A stretch of DNA of 64,000 nucleotides from Lycium barbarum (lineage: Eukaryota; Streptophyta; Magnoliopsida; Solanales; Solanaceae). The notes under the pieces were generated by a model. It worked only from the letters and a program-made list of their open reading frames with translations. It did no database searches and was not told the origin of the DNA. Every line of letters begins with the position of its first letter. Within the stretch, counting starts at the first letter, position 1. Below are positions 24,067-33,898 of the stretch, one piece after another. The DNA lies in the NCBI RefSeq assembly GCF_019175385.1, contig NC_083342.1, positions 122,698,376 through 122,762,375 on the forward strand, given 5' to 3'. A program made the translations under genes and the position numbers.

Positions 24067-24279
24067 CTTAGTATATGGTTATTCTCTTAATTTCTTAATG
24101 AACTCGATGGATTAACCTGTAAATTCCTAGGTGTTTGAAAGGCCGTTTTAATGTCCAAATGATAAAAGGACGATGTTGGCCATGGTAACCGGGGTGTGGT
24201 TAAAGAAGACGGATATTAAGAACCAAGATTAAGAGAAAGAGATGAACAGTGTAATAAAGATTCATAACTAAACAGACTT

Positions 24280-24324
<45 letters not shown>

Positions 24325-24571
24325 GAAAAAATGAAAAAACGAAAAATATAAAAATATAAAAATTGGGAGAATAGGCAGAAAATAAGAAAAACACCTACAT
24401 GATAAGAAGATTCAAGGAGTGAGGAAGTACCGAGTAGGATTGTTTAACATATAAGCTAAAAACCACAATACCATATTTCTATCTTTCTTTCTACAAAAAT
24501 TAAAACTTATATATTTAGGACTTATATATCTATTGAAACAAAAAATATAACCCCCTATCCCCTTTTGGTAT
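24067..24571 (+). repeat. U5 leader block R, first copy
   Basis: PBS-proximal leader copy, 505 bp, poly(A) tract 24284-24323 (40 bases). A second copy follows after the PBS at a 542-bp period. Confidence 0.88.
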
Positions 24572-24577
24572 CAGAGC
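24566..24577 (+). promoter_or_regulatory. tRNA-iMet primer-binding site downstream of U5
   Basis: TGGTATCAGAGC. Unlike the U2 and U5 upstream sites, it is followed by the native leader bases seen in U6-U9, then by a second R. Confidence 0.9.
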
Positions 24578-24608
24578 GAGAAGATTTTTGGACCTAAATC
24601 TGTATTTT

Positions 24609-24821
24609 CTTAGTATATGGTTATTCTCTTAATTTCTTAATGAACTCGATGGATTAACCTGTAAATTCCTAGGTGTTTGAAAGGCCGTTTTAATGTCCAA
24701 ATGATAAAAGGACGATGTTGGCCATGGTAACCGGGGTGTGGTTAAAGAAGACGGATATTAAGAACCAAGATTAAGAGAAAGAGATGAACAGTGTAATAAA
24801 GATTCATAACTAAACAGACTT

Positions 24822-24862
<41 letters not shown>

Positions 24863-25092
24863 GAAAAAATGAAAAAACGAAAAATATAAAAATATAAAAA
24901 TTGGGAGAATAGGCAGAAAATAAGAAAAACACCTACATGATAAGAAGATTCAAGGAGTGAGGAAGTACCGAGTAGGATTGTTTAACATATAAGCTAAAAA
25001 CCACAATACCATATTTCTATCTTTCTTTCTACAAAAATTAAAACTTATATATTTAGGACTTATATATCTATTGAAACAAAAAATATAACCCC
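24609..25092 (+). repeat. U5 leader block R, second copy, truncated
   Basis: Begins with CTTAGTATATGG as in the first copy, poly(A) tract 24826-24861 (36 bases). It is cut within the C-rich end before the PBS by the next inversion junction. Confidence 0.87.
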
Positions 25093-25093
25093 A
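25092..25093. other. Inversion junction U5/U6
   Basis: Plus-sense R stops after AACCCC and is followed immediately by minus-sense PBS flank. Orientation flips, and all later units are minus. No filler is visible. The opposing R blocks form an inverted repeat of about 0.5 kb around this point. The first R bases on the right carry two or three changes (AGTGGATCGG in place of AGGGGATAGG) not seen in other copies. Confidence 0.85.
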
Positions 25094-25102
25094 AATCTTC
25101 TC

Positions 25103-25114
25103 GCTCTGATACCA
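25103..25114 (-). promoter_or_regulatory. tRNA-iMet primer-binding site, 3' end of U6
   Basis: Complement reads TGGTATCAGAGC. It sits at the inversion and no viral genes follow it in sense. Confidence 0.88.
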
Positions 25115-25356
25115 AAAGTGGATCGGGGGGTTATATTTTTTGTTTCAATAGATATATAAGTCCTAAATATATAAGTTTTAATTTTTGTAGAAAGAAAGAT
25201 AGAAATATGGTATTGTGGTTTTTAGCTTATATGTTAAACAATCCTACTCGGTACTTCCTCACTCCTTGAATCTTCTTATCATGTAGGTGTTTTTCTTATT
25301 TTCTGCCTATTCTCCCAATTTTTATATTTTTATATTTTTCGTTTTTTCATTTTTTC

Positions 25357-25401
<45 letters not shown>

Positions 25402-25614
25402 AAGTCTGTTTAGTTATGAATCTTTATTACACTGTTCATCTCTTTCTCTTAATCTTGGTTCTTAATATCCGTCTTCTTTAACCACACCCCGGTTACCATG
25501 GCCAACATCGTCCTTTTATCATTTGGACATTAAAACGGCCTTTCAAACACCTAGGAATTTACAGGTTAATCCATCGAGTTCATTAAGAAATTAAGAGAAT
25601 AACCATATACTAAG
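25109..25614 (-). repeat. U6 terminal leader block R
   Basis: Single R at the 3' end of the tandem array, poly-T 25358-25397 (40 bases). Confidence 0.88.
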
Positions 25615-26581
25615 AGTAATAGATTCATAACAACAGGTAAGTAATTACTCAAACATAATATTTTAATTCAACATAATATTGAACATAAAATAATTTACAT
25701 AGTAGGGAGATTAGTACAGAAAACATAGATAAAAACTTACATGTCTGAAGATGGAGAGAGGTTTCCCTTTCGGGGAACCCGAAAAACTACTTCACACTAA
25801 AAGAAAATTACTGGAAAGATTAAAACTATTTTACAGGGAAGTTATATTACAAAGGATTTTATTGGGAAAAGGAGTTGGGGCATTTTTGGAAGGGAAGAGG
25901 AATATGGAGTGGTTGGTGAGAGAATTTTTTGTTGAAGGCTTTTTTGGTGATTGTGTCTTGCTTCTTGATCGATGTTAATTTTCTGATGCCCTCCTTCTCT
26001 GCAAAACACTGCTATTTATAGGGGTCTGACGGACTTCAAATGCGGACTTCAAATTTGTGAAGAATCTTTTGAGTTCAGCCGGGTACTCTTAGGGCCCCAT
26101 CGTCACATGAAACTTTTCAAAAGATACTTTATAATTTTGTCCGTTTGCTGAGCTGTCCCATTTCTAGATAAAACTACTACTTTATTACAGCTACTTTAAT
26201 AAAATCTGGTCTTCTTTTTTCTGAACTGTCAACATTATTGCTCCAACGTGTCTTGAAAAATTACAAAGTCCAAAATCAAAAGTCTTCTACCTCTATTATT
26301 GAGCTTGTCTCATCTCATTTTTCTAAAAGATGACTAATGTCCTTGTCTCTCTCTTTTCCATACCTTTGTCTTTAATTATTGATGCTTTTGTCATTTTTTT
26401 AATGTCCTTGTTTCTCTTTTCTATGTCTTTGTCCTCATGATCCACCGAACTAAATCTTCCAAGTCATGACTTTCTTTCTACTTCACTTTGTCTTTTCCTT
26501 TCATGACTTTTTCTCTACTTCACCTTTGTCTTTTTCTTTCATCTTTTTCTGAACCATGTCTAACCATGTCTTTTCAAATCT

Positions 26582-26620
<39 letters not shown>

Positions 26621-26624
26621 TGAT
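25615..26624 (-). promoter_or_regulatory. U6 intergenic region: promoter and leader start
   Basis: TATA box at 26013-26020. It has the 10-bp duplication also found in U2 and U3. The poly-T beside the TAV stop is markedly longer here (about 31 bases) than in other copies (about 18-22). Confidence 0.75.
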
Positions 26625-27863
26625 CTAAGTGTCTAAATTGTGTAGGGCAATTGAGTCAAAACTCATGCCTGAATCTACATCATTTGGATCTTGCGAGTCT
26701 TGAAAATTAATATCTTCTCCTTCAAAATCTGAATGGACTGGTGACATCTCTTGTCTTGGAGATAATTCTGGACTAGGATCTTTGACTATATATTTATCTT
26801 TTTCTTTTGTCTGAAAAAATCTTTCTAGTGTCTCTTTTACTATATTTTCTATTTTTTCATTTTTCTTCTTTTTTGCAAGTGTGCTTTTCCTTGTAGAAGT
26901 CGCTCCTTGCGTAAGTGTCTTTGGTAGTCTCCGTCTGGTTTGGAGAGATGAACATCCCTCGTCTTCACTTTTTGGCAAAGTGACAGCCATTAACGGATTT
27001 GATAAGTCTTTACCGGCTACCGTTTGAACCGGACTAGCTGTATCTTTACCCGATACAGTGGGTCTAATTGCATTCATTGGGGAATGCACACCCGTCTCAT
27101 CCATTTTTTTCTGAGATGGAGAACTCTGAGACTGCATCAATTCGAATTTTAATGCTTGTAGTCTTTGTTCTAATGTCTTCACCTGATCCAAGAGTTGCAT
27201 TTTTTCTTGAACCAATGTCTCTTTTTGCTGGTTTAGTCTTTTGACTACATCAGTCATGGTAGAACAATGATCGCAAAAGATTATTTTGTCTGTGTCTTTT
27301 TGTACATTGTACTGGGGGATTTTGTCTGGGTTTTGTCTGAGAGCTGGAGAAATATAATAATTTGGACCCAATGTCCCTCTAGCATAATCTAATGCTTCAG
27401 TAAAATTATTAAATCCCTTAAAAAGAGGTTTTCTTATGTCTTTAATAGAGTCTACAACTTCTATCCAAGTCTGAAAAATACCATTAGTTTTACCGTGAAC
27501 TACAACATAAAATTTAAATTTTTTGTCTAAATTTCGGTCTGTAAAATATTGACAAAGTGCATTTATAGTGGCTACAAAATGTTTAGCTCCGTCTTTTTTA
27601 TTACGCGAAATCCATAAATTATCCACTAAGCATCTTTGTTGTCTATCTATTACATATTCTGGTAATACTTTAAAAGTCCAATTTGGTGGCTGATAGACTA
27701 CTAAATTATTGGCTCCGAATTGTATTCTTTCTTCCATAGCATTTCTTTCTAATAAAGATGTAGGTCTAAAATGAAGGTTACCTAATACTGTCTGTCTGTA
27801 TGTGTCTTGGGTTGAGGCTATGCCTTTCCCCTTGTCTGCTGTCTGAGAACTGGAAGGTCTCAT
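26625..27863 (-). CDS. U6 transactivator/viroplasmin (ORF5), divergent copy
   Basis: Intact 412-aa TAV. It has three private replacements relative to the other copies: Ser to Pro in the QPxNWTF segment, Ala to Thr after QGA, and Ala to Glu in SPRQxMSP. It is therefore the most diverged TAV in the window, though still nearly identical. Confidence 0.9.
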   Translation of the reverse strand: MRPSSSQTADKGKGIASTQDTYRQTVLGNLHFRPTSLLERNAMEERIQFGANNLVVYQPPNWTFKVLPEYVIDRQQRCLVDNLWISRNKKDGAKHFVATINALCQYFTDRNLDKKFKFYVVVHGKTNGIFQTWIEVVDSIKDIRKPLFKGFNNFTEALDYARGTLGPNYYISPALRQNPDKIPQYNVQKDTDKIIFCDHCSTMTDVVKRLNQQKETLVQEKMQLLDQVKTLEQRLQALKFELMQSQSSPSQKKMDETGVHSPMNAIRPTVSGKDTASPVQTVAGKDLSNPLMAVTLPKSEDEGCSSLQTRRRLPKTLTQGATSTRKSTLAKKKKNEKIENIVKETLERFFQTKEKDKYIVKDPSPELSPRQEMSPVHSDFEGEDINFQDSQDPNDVDSGMSFDSIALHNLDT

Positions 27864-27881
27864 GCTGTCCAAATAAAAAAT

Positions 27882-30800
27882 TTAGTTAGCAGTAATATTT
27901 AATCTACTTAATTGATCTGCTAAATTATTATCTTTTCCTTTTATATGTTCAAATTTTAAATTATAAATTGAAATGGTATCTAAAAAATTTAGCCATCGTC
28001 TTCTACTACTATTTTTATCATTTATCTTTTGATAGAATTTAACTATAGCTTCACAGTCTGTTCTAACTAGTATTTCTGGTTTATTTAAAATATATAGTCT
28101 GAAACTATTTAATCCATATATTACGGCTAAGATTTCTGCATCTATACTACTCATATTTCCTTTTTCTTTATACTTACCACTTTGATAAGCACATATCTTT
28201 TCTTCATTTTTATTACTATACTTACTAGGTTTTGCTTTTAATACTGCTCCCCATCCTTCAAAACTACCGTCTGTTTCTATAATTAAATAGTCTGTTTCTA
28301 GTGGCATATTTAAATCTGGAATGTTTTTTATTTTTTCTTTTATTTTTTGTACTAATTTAATGTCTTCAGTATTAAAGTGTTTTTGACCATTTGATCCAGT
28401 CTTTGAATATAATGGTCCTGCTATTTTTCCTAAATCTTTTATAAAATTTCTAGCATAATTGACTATTCCTAAAAAATTTTGTAATTCTTTAACATTGTCT
28501 AACTTGTCTGGCATTTCTAAAGCTTTTTTGGCTATATGAGGTTGTAATTTTATCTTACCTTCTCCTAGTACTACTCCTAAAAAGTTTATATAATTTTTAC
28601 ATAATTCCATTTTCTTTTTACTAATTATTATCCCATTTTCTACAAATAATCTAAATACCGTTTGTAGGTGTCCTAAATGTTCTTTAATATCTTTACTAAA
28701 TACTAATATATCATCTACATATACTAATACAAACCTTTTATATTCTCCAAATATACTATCCATTTTTCTTTGAAAAATTGGTGGAGCTGTCTTTAATCCA
28801 AATGGCATTACTAACCATTCGAAATGTCCTTCAGGACAGGTGAATGCAGTCCATTCTATACTATCTTCATGCATTCGTACCTGCCAATATCCTGATTTAC
28901 AATCAAATTTGCTAAATATTTTCTTTCCTTGTATTCTATTTATTAGTTCTGTTTTGTCTGGTAACTTATATCCATCTGTTCTAGTGTTATCATTAAGTCT
29001 TTTATAATTTATTACCATTCTTGCTTTTCCTCTTACTATTTCACTATGATTTCTTACCATAAATGCTGCTGATCTATGTTTAGAAGTAGATCTCCGTATT
29101 ACTCCTAAGTCCAATAGTTCTTTTATTTGTACTTTAAAATCTTCTACATCTTGATTTGTTGCTTCAATAGATGCTGTTTTAATTATATAGTCTGGATTTA
29201 TTATATCTAATTTACATACAATCCTGTTATTTTTCCAGTGTTTTAATGGTTTTTCTCCAATAATTTCTATTTCATCTAGAATTTTTATTATATTATCTAG
29301 GTCCTTTTGATTTTTTATTATTCCTATTTTTTCTATTCCTGTTTTAAAATTATATAACTCTGTCTCTATATCTATTAAAGTATAATCTTTTTCTAGCAAC
29401 TCCTCTTCTTCTAGAATTTCTTTTTCTTCTAAAGTTAAATTTTTTATTTCTTGTTTTTCTTTACAACATGTATTCTTTTCTTCACATTCTTTACAACAAC
29501 TATCTTTTTTCTTTTGCAGGTCTGTGGTAGGGATCTTTTTATGACGAATCCTTGTTTCAGTCTTAAGAACTTGTACTGGTGTATGAGTAATATTTTTTAA
29601 GAAAATTACTCCATCTCTTGTAATCATACAGCTACCATTATTATGTAACATGAAGTCTAATCCTATGACAAAGTCTACATTTATATTAAGGTCTCTTACC
29701 CATATCTTATCCATTTTATAACTTGGTTTGTAAAACTCTGAACATGTATTTATAAAGCTAATGTAGGCTTTATGAACATAATGTCTATATATATTATGGG
29801 TTCCATCCATTTGCATGGCCGCAACTGGTTTTTCTAGAATTTTTATTAAATTAGGTGGAACTATTCTTTTATTTATTATGCACTTTGTGCACCCTGAATC
29901 TACTAATGCTAACGTTTCTATCTCATAATCATCTATTTTAATTCTTGCAAGTATTTTTATTGTTCCTAATTTTTTATCTTCATTACATACTAATGCTTCA
30001 TGGTCTTCTATGCTCATTAATTCTGCTTGAGATTCTTCTGGTATTATTGTTAATGGTTTCATTATTGGTTGTATATTTGATAATCTTATTTCTTCGTCTT
30101 CACTATCTACTTCTCTTTGTTTTCCTCTTTCTAGGTTACATAATCTGGTTTCTAGTTCATTTATTCTTGTTTCTAATGTTATTATTCTTAGACTAATAGT
30201 AGGGTCTTCAATTTTCTTATGAGTTGTTTCTTTATTTATTTTTGTTTTAAATTCTTTTTCTATACACATTGTACATCCTTCTATGTAACAATTTTTACAT
30301 TTAACTCTTTTGTCTCTACTAGGATACCATTTACAAAAGAAACATGCATTACTATCCAATCCTTTATTTCGTTCAAACTCATGGTTACACTCTTCGGCTA
30401 TATTTGCTAAATTATCCATTGCTTCTAAGTCTAGATTTTCTAATCCTATTTCATTAATTAATTCGTCTGCTTCTGAATCTGATGAGTCTGTTTTGATTTT
30501 TTCTTCAGTGTCTACACTTACTATAGAATATATGCTTTCTGTATCTGACATATATTCGTCTACATTTATTAATGTTTCTTGAAAATCTTCAATTAGCTGG
30601 GAATTTCTTGTCTTATTATTTATTCTTTTTGGACATGTATTTGCTAAGTGTTCTACACTTCCACAAGTGAAGCATTCTAATTTATTTCTATAATTTCTTT
30701 CTGTTCGATATTTTCTTACATGCCTATTTCTATCTAAATAAGGTTTTCTAGCTGATGATTTTCTAAGATAATATTTCTTTCTATTATATTGAGGATAATT

Positions 30801-32603
30801 TCTATTATACTGCGTTCGGTATTTTTTATGCTTTTTCTTTTTATAATTGTCTTTATCATAACTTTGTGTAGTGTAAACTACGCTTTTACAAAAGTTCATT
30901 TCATTTTCTTTTAACTGTTTTTGTATTTGTATATGAGTACATTTTTCTTGTAGTATATCCATTATATGTTGTATTCTATGTCCTATGGACCACGTTAAAT
31001 TAGGATTCTGCATTACTCCGTCTCTTTTATTCCATCTATCTTCTATTTCTCTTCCTAAGGCTCCTGGTAGTTTATTAAATAATTTTTTACCTAATTCTTG
31101 ATCAAATGCATTTCCACTAATAGTACAGTAGTAAAAATAATCATTTAAAAATTTCTTAATATGAAACCAACTACTTATGCTTAGTTGTTCTAATTTTATT
31201 ACTGCATTTCTTTGTAGTACTAATAATCCACTATTTGGATCTTCCCCTGTAATTAAAGTATGTATTTTATTAGTAAAATTATATGGGTTTGCTCCCATGG
31301 ATACTAGGTGTTGAAATTCCATTGGAAAATTTTCTTTATAAGCTTCCCATAAAGCTTTGGCTGATTCTCCTAAAAATGTTTCTAAATATTTATACATTGT
31401 TTCTGCGTCTGTTTCACTATATGTTTTTATATAGTCTGCTACTACTATTCCTTTCCAAAGATCTATCACTGAATTCCATCTTTGCGGGTCATGTGCTGCT
31501 ATATTTAATATTTTACCTTTATTACCTCCTTCTTGAAGAATAATGGGTTCTTCTATAGGCATTCTTTTTCCTGATGGTTTGACATTATTTAAAGGTTCTC
31601 CTCCTGTTCTAAAAACTCTTCTTCTAGGTACATTTCCTGTGCTAGTATCTATAGTATATTGTTCTCCTGTTGTTCTTTGAAATGGACTAGAACTAGATGC
31701 ACTAGATTCCATTAATTCTTTTTGGCTTATTATAGAGTCTATTTCTAGTTCGTCACCACTGTTTTGCATGTCTTCTAATATTTTATCAAAATCGTCTGAT
31801 TTTCTTTGGTTTATCTGTTCTACTCTATATCCCCAATTATCAGTTCGGGCTTCACATAATTTAAAGTGACTTATGGTTTCTTCTATTGTTAATTCTCCTA
31901 ACTTACATCCTTTACATTTAAAAAGCATATTTTTGTTTTCTTTTTGAAGTCTTTTTGCTTTTTCTATAGCTTCGTCTACCGCAAACTCGTCTTGTATTAA
32001 TTCTATATTCATAAAAGTTGTGTCTGTAATTTCATTTTCGTCTAGAGTACTTTCTTCTTCTATGTCGTTTTGTGGCATATAATTATAATTAGTAAAACGT
32101 ACAGATGTCTCTCCCTTAGAATTAGTGTACATTAGGTGAGATTCTGGCTGTAAAATCTTTTTTGTATTAAAATCCTCTAGATTCCATTCCATCCCTGCAT
32201 ATTCTTCAGGGTTTATTTTTATAGGCTTTATTAGTCTTATTCCTTTATTTCCCATTATTTCTACTACATCTTCTACCTTAATTTTAAATTTTGTATTACT
32301 ATTATTAGTCATTTTTCCTAGAAATCCTATGCATATTAATAAATTATTACCGTCACACATCTCTTCATATCCCTTGGTCTGTATTCCTATTTTTATGTGC
32401 TTTCCAAATTCTGCTAAATTCATTATAAAATCTGGGCTAATATAAAATATTCCTCCATTATTTGTCATGTCTACTTCCGTTAGTCCTATTATTGATTTTT
32501 TCATGTCTGACCATCTATCGTCATAAATTACTATTAAAGCTTTGGTTCCTAAGTTTTTTCTAGTTAGTCCTTTTAATCCTACTACTATTAATCCTATATG
32601 CAT
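27882..32603 (-). CDS. U6 polyprotein ORF4b, 1573 codons, RNase H active site intact
   Basis: Uninterrupted from the internal Met to the polyprotein stop. It carries most of the movement domain, capsid, zinc knuckle, second Cys cluster, protease, RT and RNase H. All four acidic RNase H residues are present, including the Asp lost in U7-U9. A Lys to Asn change at the ELQxFLG segment after RT is private to this copy. This is the only full-length ORF4b here that keeps the RNase H Asp, but the 7-A run separates it from ORF4a. Confidence 0.9.
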   Translation of the reverse strand: MHIGLIVVGLKGLTRKNLGTKALIVIYDDRWSDMKKSIIGLTEVDMTNNGGIFYISPDFIMNLAEFGKHIKIGIQTKGYEEMCDGNNLLICIGFLGKMTNNSNTKFKIKVEDVVEIMGNKGIRLIKPIKINPEEYAGMEWNLEDFNTKKILQPESHLMYTNSKGETSVRFTNYNYMPQNDIEEESTLDENEITDTTFMNIELIQDEFAVDEAIEKAKRLQKENKNMLFKCKGCKLGELTIEETISHFKLCEARTDNWGYRVEQINQRKSDDFDKILEDMQNSGDELEIDSIISQKELMESSASSSSPFQRTTGEQYTIDTSTGNVPRRRVFRTGGEPLNNVKPSGKRMPIEEPIILQEGGNKGKILNIAAHDPQRWNSVIDLWKGIVVADYIKTYSETDAETMYKYLETFLGESAKALWEAYKENFPMEFQHLVSMGANPYNFTNKIHTLITGEDPNSGLLVLQRNAVIKLEQLSISSWFHIKKFLNDYFYYCTISGNAFDQELGKKLFNKLPGALGREIEDRWNKRDGVMQNPNLTWSIGHRIQHIMDILQEKCTHIQIQKQLKENEMNFCKSVVYTTQSYDKDNYKKKKHKKYRTQYNRNYPQYNRKKYYLRKSSARKPYLDRNRHVRKYRTERNYRNKLECFTCGSVEHLANTCPKRINNKTRNSQLIEDFQETLINVDEYMSDTESIYSIVSVDTEEKIKTDSSDSEADELINEIGLENLDLEAMDNLANIAEECNHEFERNKGLDSNACFFCKWYPSRDKRVKCKNCYIEGCTMCIEKEFKTKINKETTHKKIEDPTISLRIITLETRINELETRLCNLERGKQREVDSEDEEIRLSNIQPIMKPLTIIPEESQAELMSIEDHEALVCNEDKKLGTIKILARIKIDDYEIETLALVDSGCTKCIINKRIVPPNLIKILEKPVAAMQMDGTHNIYRHYVHKAYISFINTCSEFYKPSYKMDKIWVRDLNINVDFVIGLDFMLHNNGSCMITRDGVIFLKNITHTPVQVLKTETRIRHKKIPTTDLQKKKDSCCKECEEKNTCCKEKQEIKNLTLEEKEILEEEELLEKDYTLIDIETELYNFKTGIEKIGIIKNQKDLDNIIKILDEIEIIGEKPLKHWKNNRIVCKLDIINPDYIIKTASIEATNQDVEDFKVQIKELLDLGVIRRSTSKHRSAAFMVRNHSEIVRGKARMVINYKRLNDNTRTDGYKLPDKTELINRIQGKKIFSKFDCKSGYWQVRMHEDSIEWTAFTCPEGHFEWLVMPFGLKTAPPIFQRKMDSIFGEYKRFVLVYVDDILVFSKDIKEHLGHLQTVFRLFVENGIIISKKKMELCKNYINFLGVVLGEGKIKLQPHIAKKALEMPDKLDNVKELQNFLGIVNYARNFIKDLGKIAGPLYSKTGSNGQKHFNTEDIKLVQKIKEKIKNIPDLNMPLETDYLIIETDGSFEGWGAVLKAKPSKYSNKNEEKICAYQSGKYKEKGNMSSIDAEILAVIYGLNSFRLYILNKPEILVRTDCEAIVKFYQKINDKNSSRRRWLNFLDTISIYNLKFEHIKGKDNNLADQLSRLNITAN

Positions 32604-32979
32604 TAAACTTCTTCCAGTATTTTTTTATTTGTCTTACGGCTACTGGGTCTATTAAATTTATGGTAGTAATTTTAGTTCCTATGGCTGATATTTGTTCTTC
32701 TCTATAATGTCTATATAATTGAGCTGTACTTGAAAACTGTCTTATATTATATAGAGTTTTTGGATTTAACAGTTTCAATTGGTTTTGTTGGAAAATTTGT
32801 ATATCTCTATCTACGTCTATTACCTCACTTAACTGTTGATTATTTTCTTCTGGAGTTCTTCTATTTAAAATTCTTGATAAGAAATTATTACTTATTCTAT
32901 TATCTGAAAAATTTACTCTTTGTCTTTCTTGCCTTTCTGATCCTCCTTCGTTTCTTTGTCTAGTTGAAAGAAGGTCCAT
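32560..32979 (-). CDS. U6 ORF4a: polyprotein N-terminus, 139 aa
   Basis: Strong-context AUG at 32979. The 7-base A-run (plus-strand T 32620-32626) shifts the frame. It overlaps ORF3 upstream by 67 nt and ORF4b downstream by 44 nt. No other AUG in any frame lies between 32979 and the ORF4b AUG at 32603. Confidence 0.85.
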   Translation of the reverse strand: MDLLSTRQRNEGGSERQERQRVNFSDNRISNNFLSRILNRRTPEENNQQLSEVIDVDRDIQIFQQNQLKLLNPKTLYNIRQFSSTAQLYRHYREEQISAIGTKITTINLIDPVAVRQIKKYWKKFNAYRINSSRIKRTN

Positions 32980-33329
32980 TTTTGTGGTTTTCTAAGTACT
33001 TTAACTTTATCTTTTTGAGGTGTTATTTCTACCTTTTTTAATTGGTCTATTAATTCGTCAACTTCTTTATTTTTAAACGTCTCTTTATTTTTTTCTCTTT
33101 GTTGTTCAGTTAACCACGAAATGCGTTCGTCTAATAATTCTAACCTTGGTACTATTTTTTCTATTTTCTTTATTATTTCTAATATTAATGAAATTGTAGT
33201 AGTATTTTGTTGTATTATTATTTGGTCCGATTTAGCGCTAGGTATATAATCTTTATAGTCTGCTGGTAAAGGTATAGATTTTTCTATTAATTTCGCGGCT
33301 TCTTCTTGAGCTAATGTTGATCTACTCAT
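32913..33329 (-). CDS. ORF3, 138 aa, virion-associated/DNA-binding-like protein (reference)
   Basis: Starts at an AUG that overlaps the ORF2 stop in an ATGA quadruplet (weak context). The central part, about residues 30-85, is rich in Ile/Leu/Glu/Lys with heptad spacing, a probable coiled coil. The C-terminal 50 residues are strongly basic with Pro and ending KGKKDKE, as expected for nucleic-acid binding. Size, position directly before the polyprotein, and the coiled-coil plus basic-tail layout match badnavirus/tungrovirus ORF2 and the caulimovirus virion-associated protein. The role is inferred from layout, not from a detected domain. The stop lies 67 nt inside ORF4a. Confidence 0.8.
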   Translation of the reverse strand: MSRSTLAQEEAAKLIEKSIPLPADYKDYIPSAKSDQIIIQQNTTTISLILEIIKKIEKIVPRLELLDERISWLTEQQREKNKETFKNKEVDELIDQLKKVEITPQKDKVKVLRKPQKWTFFQLDKETKEDQKGKKDKE

Positions 33330-33898
33330 GAAAGAGTGATTTCTTTTAGTTCTGCTACTGTCTTTTTTAATTCTCTAATGTCACTAGTTAAAATTTCTAT
33401 TTGTTGTGTTATTTTAGAGACTATGTGGGTTGTTTTTAGTTCTATTTCTTTTGGTTTTTCTATAATAACTTTAACTAACTTTTCTATTTCTGTTTTTGTA
33501 GGTAATTTTTCTAGATTAAATTTATTAACTAGAGTCTGAACTTTCTTTTCTAATTCTAATTCTTGTGTTTTTAAGTAGTCTAGGTTTTGTTCTAATTTTT
33601 CAAAGGTTTTCTTTTGCTTAGTCTGAGATGTAGTTACTACTTCTAATATTCTAGCGATATCTTTATTATTTTCTTGTGTTTTTTCACTGAAATTTATGAC
33701 TAAATCTACTAATGTATTTAACTGTTTGTCTTCACTATGTAATATATGATCTCCGTTACTAAAGTTACACTTTATAATACTATGGTCTGTTAATGCTCTA
33801 TACTTCTTTTCTGGGTATATTTTTAAGTCTAAGTATTCTAGATTTTTTAAGATATCTATCTCTCTAGCTTTATTTATTATCCTAACGGGATTTTTATT
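33326..33898 (-). CDS. ORF2, 190 codons with no AUG, coiled-coil protein (reference)
   Basis: An open frame between an in-frame TAA just above 33898 and the TGA at 33326-33328. I translated it codon by codon and found no ATG. It overlaps the ORF1 end by up to 22 nt and ends in ATGA with the ORF3 start. The product is Lys/Glu-rich with few aromatics. Long heptad-patterned stretches from about residue 60 to the end suggest a coiled coil. The frame is kept open in U6, U7 and U8. Initiation is presumably at a non-AUG codon near the start, as established for ORF1 of rice tungro bacilliform virus. Two AUA codons after GTT AGG are candidates, but I cannot choose. Function unknown. Confidence 0.72.
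   Translation of the reverse strand, partial: NKNPVRIINKAREIDILKNLEYLDLKIYPEKKYRALTDHSIIKCNFSNGDHILHSEDKQLNTLVDLVINFSEKTQENNKDIARILEVVTTSQTKQKKTFEKLEQNLDYLKTQELELEKKVQTLVNKFNLEKLPTKTEIEKLVKVIIEKPKEIELKTTHIVSKITQQIEILTSDIRELKKTVAELKEITLS

Larger units (their letters stand above)
13342..24493 (+). repeat. Right arm of 22-kb palindrome (U4 + U5)
   Basis: Mirror of 2148-13324 in plus sense: RNase H tail, TAV, promoter, R, PBS, filler, ORF3, polyprotein, TAV, promoter and R. It shares the filler, the post-RT frameshift and the TGA with the left arm. It carries a different intergenic haplotype, without the 10-bp duplication. Confidence 0.92.
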
